Assembly: GCA_030744095.1 (NCBI GenBank)
Contig: JASLRF010000454.1
Coordinates: forward strand, 1 to 22,151
Length of the DNA stretch: 22,151 bases
Direction: 5' to 3'
Source: Pirellulaceae bacterium
Lineage (GTDB): Bacteria > Planctomycetota > Planctomycetia > Pirellulales > Pirellulaceae
Within the stretch, counting starts at the first letter, position 1; each line of letters opens with the position of its first letter. A program made the translations under genes and the position numbers. Below are positions 7,806 to 14,773 of the stretch, one piece after another. The notes beneath the pieces are model-generated. The model had not been told where the DNA came from, ran no database searches, and saw only the letters and a program-made list of their open reading frames with translations.

Positions 7806-9517
7806 GGCTGATTTCTTTCCGCTTTCAGTTCGGAGGCCAAGCCGTCGGCCAGCGCTTCGCCAAGCAAAGCGTATCCCGCGGGAGTCATATGATCGTCTGT
7901 CTGCAGATACAGTTCTTCCCCAACCTCTTGCTGCTGGCGAAATGTCGTCAACGGATCAATCCAGGGAATTCCCTCTTGTGCGCAAAAGTCAGCCAGCCAG
8001 TCGTTTACAATGCGTGACGTGGTCATTCGATCATTTACTTCACAGCCGCGTTGCTGGAGAAAGTCCACCCAACGTGGGGAAACCAAATGAGCGTTTGGAA
8101 TTGCCAAAATCACCAGCGGAATGTCCAGGTCGTCGGCCGTGATTTTCATCTCGCGCAGCAGACCCGCGCACATCCGCCATTCGTATTGCATGGCCCCCAA
8201 CGTTTCTGGACGGACGGCCAACGAATCGGCGGCACCGGCGGGATGAAGGATGATCGCTCGCACGAGCCAGGGGTTCATACGCCAAACCAGTCCGCGATCG
8301 ACCCAGCCGTCTTGCTGCAATTTTTCGTAGCGTTGCCGAGCCCCGGTGGGATCGTCAGAATTGGCAATATCCTGCCCGATGGCCGTCGGGCCCAGCGGAT
8401 TGGCTTCGTTGAAGACCGGCCCACGAACACCTGCCGAGGGTTCTGGCTTTGCTGCCAGGCAGGCTAGCCCGGAATAGCACAAACGAATCATCAAGGACTT
8501 CATTACCAATCGCTCTATCCAGGTCGTCCCGGCGCGAGCGACATGTTCGGCTTGTTCGCGTTGCACATCTGCATCGGTCCGCAGGCGAGCCGGCGGAATC
8601 ACCGGACAGTCGTTTCCGACGAGAAACCCTACTACAACCATGTCCGGACGCAGTTCGACCGCGTACTGGCGAAAATACCTCAAATAGTCCTGCGGCCCGG
8701 CACCAGGCCGGCCCATGTTGATTACCTCGACGTCCGTGCGGGCATACTTCTCGTGCAGCGTCCGCTGGGCAACCTTGGCATAAACCTGCTCATATTCGAC
8801 TCCCCAGCCAAACGTCATCGAGTCGCCGATGACCACGATCCGTCGGCGATCTGGATGCCGGGGTGAAATCAGCGTTGGTTCGCGGAGTCCCTGGCCATTG
8901 GTCACAACTTGGACATCAAAGTCATCAGTGTGAAACCGAAGATTAACTTGCTTGGGGTTAATGTCCCAATGCGAGTAGGCTCCCAAACCCAGAATGGCCG
9001 CGGCAATCTCGACAGATGCCAAAGCGAATATGGTCGCGAATCCGGCCATCACGAATTTCAGAACCAATTCGCGTTGCCGCTTTTTCGGCTGGCCGATCAA
9101 CGCCAAGATACTTTCGCAACAAACAACGACCAATCCTGCGTCGATCAGGCAGAACACAAGCGCGGGTGTCGGGACGACACCAACCGTGGCAATCGCGGCT
9201 ACCGCTAGCGCCCACAATAGTGGTGGCAAGGTGACTGCCAGCCAGAGCCAAGCTCGTCGTCGATGGAGCCGGGCCAGTAGCGCGAACAGACGTAAGCGAC
9301 TTTCGCCGCCCCACACAACCATAAGGGCTACACCGCTGGCGAGCAGCAATCCGATCGCAAAAGCAAGCAGTACGACGAAATAACGAAGCGACCACATGTC
9401 GAACAGGTCCGTCGATCCACTGCGACGCGATACAAGCAAGGCAAAGGGCGGCCAGAGTAAGAGATAGGCCGTTAACACGAGCCTGTCGATCACATGTCGG
9501 GGGGCCTTGGAAATCAT
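7802..9517 (-). CDS. Multi-span membrane protein with C-terminal SGNH/GDSL hydrolase domain
   Basis: This 571-residue protein has hydrophobic segments at about 12-30, 44-68, 89-112, 117-140 and 152-178. After them, from about residue 225, comes an SGNH domain. Block I is VVIGDSMTFGWG with nucleophile S233; the oxyanion glycine is in MGRPGAG (269-274); GND is at 301-303; the Asp/His pair is in DDHMTPAGY (D541 or D542, H543). SGNH enzymes in sugar clusters are esterases or O-acetyl/acyl transferases that decorate or trim polysaccharides. With a membrane-anchored N-terminus the catalytic domain is probably periplasmic, so it may work on the exported polymer. It is the first gene of the minus-strand operon, starting at ATG 9517; the 255-base gap to the divergent gene should contain its promoter. 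Confidence 0.8.
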   Translation of the reverse strand: MISKAPRHVIDRLVLTAYLLLWPPFALLVSRRSGSTDLFDMWSLRYFVVLLAFAIGLLLASGVALMVVWGGESRLRLFALLARLHRRRAWLWLAVTLPPLLWALAVAAIATVGVVPTPALVFCLIDAGLVVVCCESILALIGQPKKRQRELVLKFVMAGFATIFALASVEIAAAILGLGAYSHWDINPKQVNLRFHTDDFDVQVVTNGQGLREPTLISPRHPDRRRIVVIGDSMTFGWGVEYEQVYAKVAQRTLHEKYARTDVEVINMGRPGAGPQDYLRYFRQYAVELRPDMVVVGFLVGNDCPVIPPARLRTDADVQREQAEHVARAGTTWIERLVMKSLMIRLCYSGLACLAAKPEPSAGVRGPVFNEANPLGPTAIGQDIANSDDPTGARQRYEKLQQDGWVDRGLVWRMNPWLVRAIILHPAGAADSLAVRPETLGAMQYEWRMCAGLLREMKITADDLDIPLVILAIPNAHLVSPRWVDFLQQRGCEVNDRMTTSRIVNDWLADFCAQEGIPWIDPLTTFRQQQEVGEELYLQTDDHMTPAGYALLGEALADGLASELKAERNQP

Positions 9518-9561
9518 ACCGCGGAAATCTGTTCTTCAGGCCATTTCGTAGAAAACCCGAC

Positions 9562-9575
9562 GACGAGCCCTCGTC
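9562..9575. promoter_or_regulatory. Operator-like palindrome in the divergent intergenic region
   Basis: GACGAG and CTCGTC are exact inverted repeats two bases apart, 44 bases before the SGNH start. This could bind a dimeric regulator of the polysaccharide operon, but a 6-bp arm is short and may be chance. Confidence 0.2.
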
Positions 9576-9623
9576 AGCAGTTTAAGTACTGTTGCGGAAA
9601 CACTTTTCGGCGGACCGACAATG

Positions 9624-9650
9624 TTGACACACGATCCCATGAACGATAAC
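9624..9650 (+). promoter_or_regulatory. Possible sigma-70 promoter for the secreted repeat protein
   Basis: A perfect -35 box TTGACA (9624-9629) is followed, after a short 15-base spacer, by GATAAC (9645-9650), which matches the -10 consensus at four of six. The leader would be about 115 bases. The short spacer lowers confidence. Confidence 0.3.
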
Positions 9651-9772
9651 CTCGATGATTGCATTATAGCGTCGGATCGCCATGTTGAAGTACTCCTTTT
9701 GGCAGTTCGTTTCCGTCGTTTGGCCTTTTCGGACCAGTCTCTCTTTCGTCTGTCGCGACTAGGAGCACTCCC

Positions 9773-11413
9773 GTGATTCGATCCTCTTTGTTGGCTCGCA
9801 GAACGCTCGTGGCGCTGGTTCTATGGGCCGTTGTTGGCTGTCTCGTGCAAGACGTAAAGGCCTATTCACCTGAAAGTCCAGAAGTTCGAGCCCTGGTGAA
9901 AAGTGCCGTGCAGTTCATTGAAGCCAGCAACCTCAAGAATGACGGCTATTATAGTCGGCTCGGCGGAAAATGCTTGGTCGGCATGACCATGTATAAGTAC
10001 TACCATCAACCCGATCACAAGCTGGTTCAGGCCGCCGTCGCACAATGCAAGGCTGTCTGTCGGGCGGGCGTGCCTTGGGGCGACAACAGCAACTATAGTG
10101 TTGGGATCGCCGTGATTTTTCTGGCCGAAGTCGATGCTGAACTCTATCGGCCTGAGATCGAAGTCCTGATCCGTACCTTAATGAAGCGTCAGATGAGTAA
10201 TGGGGGTTGGAGCTATTCGGACCACAAGACAGGTGATACTTCGCAAACCCAGTATGCGGTCCTGGGGATGTGGATGGCGGGGCGGCAGAACATCAATGTC
10301 CCTTTGGATGCCATCGAGCGGGCGTGCAGTTGGCTGATGCGCGTACAGGCACCCAATGGAAGTTGGGGCTACCAAGGCAAGGACCCTGGTAGTTATCAAC
10401 GGGTCAAGCAAGACAAAGAGACGCATTCGCTGACCGCTGCCGGTCTCGGTAGCAGCTACGTTTGCGCTGAATTGCTGGGATTCATCAGTCCGCCAGGCGA
10501 AAAGAAGCAGTCAAGTGGTGTACCTGCGGCGCTGCGTCAAGTTGGCGAGGATGCAAAGAAGAAGTCTGGCCCCATTACCGAAAAGGTGCCTAGCGCAGTG
10601 CTGCGACAAACGTTGACTAGCGGTGACCGCTGGTTTGACTCGTTGCGCAGCCTTCAGGCATCGGAATATCAGCATTACTTCATGTACGCGATGGAACGTT
10701 ACATGAGTTTTCGGGAAATCGCCGAAGGGTCGAAGAACAAGGAGCCTGACTGGTACAACTGGGGTGTCGATTACCTGGGGAAGACTCAAGCTAAGAATGG
10801 TAGTTGGAAGAGTTGCGAAGCGGGTCCGGTGATCGATTCGTCATTCGCGGTTCTGTTTTTGCTGCGGAGTACACAAGACTCCATCAAACGCATCGTGGAA
10901 GAATCGGGTATCACACGGGGCGGAAAATACCTGCCAGACGATCTGTCGAGGATTGCCGTCGACTCCACCGGAAAGGTCAAGGACACCAAAGAAACGCCCG
11001 CCATTGACTTGCTCATGCAACAGCTTGAAGAAGGGGACATTAACGAAATTGATGCGTCCATCCCCGCACAATTGAAATTGTCGAAGGATCCCAAGAAGCG
11101 GGCCAACGAACTGGTTCGGCTGCGACGCATGGTCATGAACGGAGCCTTCCAGGCGCGATTGACTTCAGTCAAAACCATCAGTCGTGATCGCAACATCGAT
11201 AACATCCCAGTACTGATCTATGCGTTGAGCGACCCAGACTATCGAGTCGTCAAGGCAGCGCAGAACGGATTGCGCTACATTAGCCGTCGCGTCAATGGGT
11301 TTGGGTTGAAGATCGGTGATAAACGACCCACCAAGCCGCAGTACGTGGCCGCACAGGACAAGTGGAAAACCTGGTACCGCTCGATTCGGCCAGATGGCGC
11401 ACTGATCGAATAA
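9773..11413 (+). CDS. Secreted prenyltransferase/squalene-oxidase-repeat protein with HEAT-like C-terminus
   Basis: This is a 546-residue protein with a Sec signal peptide (RR near the start, hydrophobic 11-25, likely cut after VKA at 30). The mature part has alpha/alpha-barrel repeats of the squalene-cyclase/prenyltransferase fold. QW-like cores appear as QMSNGGWSYS (140-149), QAPNGSWGYQ (192-201) and AKNGSWKS (about 340). GDTSQTQYAVLGMW sits between the first two. No DxDD motif of active triterpene cyclases is present, and export also argues against a cytosolic cyclase, so a binding or scaffold role is more likely. Around 473-510, IPVLIYALSDPDYRVVKAAQNGLR looks like one HEAT repeat. Start is GTG 9773, fixed by an AGGAG at 9761-9765, seven bases upstream. 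It is a single gene, divergent from the polysaccharide operon. Similar proteins are common in planctomycetes; the function is unknown. Confidence 0.78.
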   Translation: MIRSSLLARRTLVALVLWAVVGCLVQDVKAYSPESPEVRALVKSAVQFIEASNLKNDGYYSRLGGKCLVGMTMYKYYHQPDHKLVQAAVAQCKAVCRAGVPWGDNSNYSVGIAVIFLAEVDAELYRPEIEVLIRTLMKRQMSNGGWSYSDHKTGDTSQTQYAVLGMWMAGRQNINVPLDAIERACSWLMRVQAPNGSWGYQGKDPGSYQRVKQDKETHSLTAAGLGSSYVCAELLGFISPPGEKKQSSGVPAALRQVGEDAKKKSGPITEKVPSAVLRQTLTSGDRWFDSLRSLQASEYQHYFMYAMERYMSFREIAEGSKNKEPDWYNWGVDYLGKTQAKNGSWKSCEAGPVIDSSFAVLFLLRSTQDSIKRIVEESGITRGGKYLPDDLSRIAVDSTGKVKDTKETPAIDLLMQQLEEGDINEIDASIPAQLKLSKDPKKRANELVRLRRMVMNGAFQARLTSVKTISRDRNIDNIPVLIYALSDPDYRVVKAAQNGLRYISRRVNGFGLKIGDKRPTKPQYVAAQDKWKTWYRSIRPDGALIE

Positions 11414-11724
11414 GTTCGACATATCGCGGCTGGGCCAATTGCTGGTAACCCAAACAGGTTGTGGGATGGTCTCCTGACCAGCTCACCAGTTCAGGTTGTG
11501 GGATGGTCTCCTGACCAGCTCACCAGTTCAGGTTGTGGGCTGGTCTCCTGACCAGCTCACCAATTCGACCGAAGGTCTCCTTCTTCACACCGAATGTGGC
11601 CAGCTGTCCCACGCTCTTTTGGAGACCTTCGGTCGGAGCGGTGTTGCGGTCGGGAGAACGCATCACAACGGCTGGGGGAGAACGCACCACAACAGCTAGG
11701 GAGACCAAACCACAACAGCTGACG
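11414..11724. repeat. Intergenic repeat cluster between converging genes
   Basis: Three tandem 37-bp units fill 11455-11565: 11455-11491, 11492-11528 and 11529-11565. The first two are identical; the third has few changes. Each begins CAGGTTGTGGG and contains TGGTC-TCCT-GACCA, a small hairpin. Next comes an exact inverted pair, GACCGAAGGTCTCC (11567-11580) and GGAGACCTTCGGTC (11621-11634), able to fold across 40 bases. Then three reverse-oriented units at 11648-11669, 11670-11693 and 11694-11716 read GTTGTGRTG or GTTGTGGTTT followed by a GTTCTCC/GGTCTCC core on the minus strand. The whole cluster is thus head-to-head and ends 8 bases before the stop of the minus-strand gene. It contains no gene. 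Confidence 0.85.
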
Positions 11725-12579
11725 TCACCTCCCCCTCTGGGAAACGTCAGCCACGTGTCTATTCTGGTCACTTGCTGCCAGGCAGCGGGCCTCGAATTCG
11801 ATCATAACACTTTCCGCCTGGCGAGCTGTGGCGCCTAGCAGAATATCGAATCGGGCACCAAACGTCTCGGCCTGAGCGATTGTGATCACCGCTGAGGGAC
11901 CGTCTGCCTGCATAACCGTAATGCGAGGGCTGTCAGCCAAGGGAGGGCAGAAGGCGAGATGGATGATCTGGGATCGCTCGCCAGGCGTAAACTCCGCTCG
12001 CGCCTGCCCGAAGACCAGATCGCTTCCCTCCGCATCGCGCATGCGCGTAATCTGCTGCGTCACGTCGCTGGCGACTACGCTGGTTGGATCCAGCCGAGGT
12101 TGGTTGTCATGCGAATTGGACACCAAAGCTGATCGGTTTACCACTGCTGTACGTTGTCGGCCAGTCTGCAACGCAAGCGAGTCGGCCAGCCACCAGGCAC
12201 CTTCTTCACTCACGACAAGAAACCACATCAAGGCTAGGGCCCAAGGGGCCGATCCCGGCAGCGACAGAGCATAACAAAACAGAAACACGGCCAACGATGG
12301 CAATAGAAGTCTGGCCAAGGAAGAAACAGAAGCATGAGTGTTTTCCGCGCGTGGCCAAGCGGAACGCAGGCAGCCAGCTAGGGCCGCAATGAGAAGCCCC
12401 AGCAAGAGCATTGTCAGCGAACCCAACGGTTGATCAAACGCTCCGCCAAACCGTCTGCCAGCCAGGAACAGGCATAGAATCAATAACAGGCCAACGGTCG
12501 AGGCGACTCCGAACCGAAGAATCGCTTGTGCCGGCGGAGAACATCGGCCGGGTGCGCCGGCCAGCGTGTGGTCGTTCAT
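11725..12579 (-). CDS. Unknown four-helix membrane protein of the export operon
   Basis: I do not recognise a family. This 284-residue protein has hydrophobic helices at about 23-41, 52-71, 89-106 and 111-126, then a soluble region of about 150 residues. The latter runs from DVTQQITRMRDAEGSDLVFGQARAEF through AFCPPLADSPRITVMQADGP to RQAESVMIEFEARC and looks like an alpha/beta or beta-sandwich domain. It follows the ABC permease by only 16 bases on the same strand, so it is probably the last gene of the exporter operon and could be an accessory or an unrelated passenger. The ATG at 12579 is the first good start. Its stop lies next to the intergenic repeat cluster. The gene is credible on operon position and membrane topology; function is unknown. 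Confidence 0.65.
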   Translation of the reverse strand: MNDHTLAGAPGRCSPPAQAILRFGVASTVGLLLILCLFLAGRRFGGAFDQPLGSLTMLLLGLLIAALAGCLRSAWPRAENTHASVSSLARLLLPSLAVFLFCYALSLPGSAPWALALMWFLVVSEEGAWWLADSLALQTGRQRTAVVNRSALVSNSHDNQPRLDPTSVVASDVTQQITRMRDAEGSDLVFGQARAEFTPGERSQIIHLAFCPPLADSPRITVMQADGPSAVITIAQAETFGARFDILLGATARQAESVMIEFEARCLAASDQNRHVADVSQRGR

Positions 12580-12595
12580 TCCCTACTCCCGTGAC

Positions 12596-13927
12596 TTATT
12601 CGTGCCGTAGCGCTTCGATCGGATCCATCTGTGCGGCACGGTAGGCCGGATAAAGCCCAAACACGACACCGATCACCACCGAAATGCCAAACGCCAATGG
12701 GATCGAAATGGGAACGATGATCGGATCGACATCGCGGACGACTTCCGGCAAGCTCTGAATCATTTCGGGTTTGTACCACTTCAACGCACTGCGCGCGGAG
12801 GATACGGCGGGTTGACAGGCGAAGCCGAAAATGACCCCCGTTGCTCCACCCATTACCGAAAGCACAATCGTCTCGACCAGAAACTGCCGAATGATGTCGC
12901 TGCGGCGAGCCCCCAGCGCGCGACGAATCCCGATTTCGCGTGTCCGCTCGGTTACGGTGGCCAGCATGATGTTCATAATGCCGATGCCCCCCACCATCAG
13001 CGAAATCGCCGCGATTAATCCCATGAAGACCATGAACATAATGCGGGTCCGCCGCGCTTGTTCGAGCAACTCCAAGGGAACCACGACGGCAACATCCTGA
13101 ACTTTTTCGTGGTTCTTTTTTAGAACCTCTTCCACCAATTCGGCGGTCCGCTGCACGTTTTCGATGCCATCGACGCGGAGCGTAATCTGATTGAGCTGAA
13201 TCGTCTGGCCTTCCCGAGAACCACTGCGGCGGACGACGATGGTATCGCCAATGCGATGCCGCATGGTGCTAATCGGCATGTAGACATCTTTGGCAAAATC
13301 CTGGGCTTCCATCGATCCGCCGATGGCCGCCGTGGGATTTCGATCTTCGACGACTCCCACGATCAAGTAGTAGTCTTCGTGTTCCTGCAGGTAGATGCTG
13401 CGACCGATCGGATCCTCAAAGGGAAACAGCTCGTCGACAACACCGGCAGCCAAAACGCAGACATTTTTTTGCAGTTTGACTTCGGCGTCGGTGATGAAAT
13501 GACCCCGCTCAATGGAAAGTCGGGTTACTTCGGCATATTCGGGCGTGCAGCCCACGACACGTGACTCGATCGTGTTGTCGGCGTATCGGACTTCCCGTTG
13601 CATCTCGCGGATTGGAATCGCGCTGCGAATATTTGGCAGCGTCGCTACCAACATGTCGTAGTCTTCACGCAACAGACCGTACTTCAGAATGAAGCTGTTG
13701 GCACCGGCGTCGGGCGGATTGAGCGGTTTCCGAGAACGGACCATGATATTGTCCGCCCCCAGGCCTTCGATCTGCTTTTGCGCTTCCTGGCTGATTCCTT
13801 CCCCGATGGCCAATAGCCAAATCACGCTGGCGACACCGATGAAGATCCCAAGCACCGTCAATGCGGATCGCATCGGATGTAAGAACAGGCTCTTGACGCC
13901 AAGTATCCAGGTGCGAAAAAACAACAT
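12596..13927 (-). CDS. MacB-type ABC transporter permease (FtsX family)
   Basis: This 443-residue permease has the four-helix MacB/LolC layout. TM1 is at about 22-42 (LTVLGIFIGVASVIWLLAIG), followed by a large periplasmic MacB_PCD-type domain (about 45-290). The C-terminal FtsX bundle has helices at about 296-318, 345-374 and 405-425. GGIGIMNIMLATVTERTREI and IGIRRALGARRSDI are the diagnostic coupling-region sequences, and YPAYRAAQMDPIEALRHE is the usual tail. Unlike E. coli MacB, the ATPase is a separate gene, 60 bases upstream. These permeases do not pump through the membrane themselves; by mechanotransmission they drive periplasmic substrates through an adaptor and TolC. All three partners are encoded just upstream. 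Confidence 0.92.
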   Translation of the reverse strand: MLFFRTWILGVKSLFLHPMRSALTVLGIFIGVASVIWLLAIGEGISQEAQKQIEGLGADNIMVRSRKPLNPPDAGANSFILKYGLLREDYDMLVATLPNIRSAIPIREMQREVRYADNTIESRVVGCTPEYAEVTRLSIERGHFITDAEVKLQKNVCVLAAGVVDELFPFEDPIGRSIYLQEHEDYYLIVGVVEDRNPTAAIGGSMEAQDFAKDVYMPISTMRHRIGDTIVVRRSGSREGQTIQLNQITLRVDGIENVQRTAELVEEVLKKNHEKVQDVAVVVPLELLEQARRTRIMFMVFMGLIAAISLMVGGIGIMNIMLATVTERTREIGIRRALGARRSDIIRQFLVETIVLSVMGGATGVIFGFACQPAVSSARSALKWYKPEMIQSLPEVVRDVDPIIVPISIPLAFGISVVIGVVFGLYPAYRAAQMDPIEALRHE

Positions 13928-13987
13928 GAGGATGGGAATCCGAGCTGAAGCGAGAATTCAATCGATAGGGTGTTGCGCCGCAAAAAG

Positions 13988-14773
13988 CTAATGACTGGCG
14001 CCAGCGGTGTTTTCTTGTGGAGCGTTCGTTTCCGCATCAGAAAACAGATCGACCGGTTTCCCCTGTTTGCTGAGTCTGCTGCGGTTGTCGCCGAGCAAAA
14101 TGTCCGACTGGACTAGGCCATCTCTGAGACGAATGATGCGCTTCGAGTGCTGCGAGACTTCATCTTCATGCGTGACCATGATGATTGTTTTGCCCATGTC
14201 GTTCAGGGTCTCGAACAGCTTGAGAATCTCGTCAGTCGTGGCGGAATCCAAGTTGCCCGTGGGTTCGTCCGCCAGAATGAAAAAGGGATCGTTGACCAGG
14301 CTGCGGGCGATCGCCACGCGCTGCTGCTGGCCACCGGACAACTGTGCGGGACGATGGTCTAGTCGATCACCAAGCCCGACGAGATCAGCACATTTGCGGC
14401 AGCGTGCGCGGTTTTCCTTGGTCAGCACACCTTGGTAGTACAGGGGAACTTCGATGTTTTCAACGACGTTCAATTGCTGGATCAAGTTATACGATTGAAA
14501 CACAAAACCGATTCGCGAGGCGCGGATGAACGATAGTTGATTGTCGTTCATCTGCGAGATGTCGGCCTCGCCCAGCAGCAGGCGACCTTGCGAAGGGCGG
14601 TCGAGGCAGCCGAGCAGATTTAAAAGGGTGCTTTTGCCCGATCCCGACGGTCCCATGATGGCGACATAGTCGCCTTCGGGGATATCAAACGTCACACCTC
14701 GCAGGGCGCGAACGGTTTCGCTTTTGAGCACATAGTTCTTGTGCAGATCTTCCAGCCGTGCCGCAATTTTCAT
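13988..14773 (-). CDS. MacB/LolD-type ABC transporter ATP-binding protein
   Basis: This 261-residue ATPase shows Walker A GPSGSGKST (41-49), Q-loop Q93 (VFQSYNLI), signature LSGGQQQR (145-152), Walker B FFILADEP (164-171) and the H-loop H202 (MVTHEDE). LDRPSQG and QSYNLIQQLNVVENIEVPL are typical of the LolD/MacB subfamily. A polar tail of about 35 residues (from LLGDNRSRLSKQG on) follows the usual end of the domain and is unexplained. Its ATG overlaps the stop of the adaptor gene (ATGA), and the permease starts 60 bases downstream. It powers the MacA-MacB-TolC-like export complex on the cytoplasmic side. Confidence 0.94.
   Translation of the reverse strand: MKIAARLEDLHKNYVLKSETVRALRGVTFDIPEGDYVAIMGPSGSGKSTLLNLLGCLDRPSQGRLLLGEADISQMNDNQLSFIRASRIGFVFQSYNLIQQLNVVENIEVPLYYQGVLTKENRARCRKCADLVGLGDRLDHRPAQLSGGQQQRVAIARSLVNDPFFILADEPTGNLDSATTDEILKLFETLNDMGKTIIMVTHEDEVSQHSKRIIRLRDGLVQSDILLGDNRSRLSKQGKPVDLFSDAETNAPQENTAGASH

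Noticed and set aside
11455..11565. Three 37-bp direct repeats resembling a small CRISPR array
   Set aside because: The units abut each other with no spacers, and no cas gene is near.
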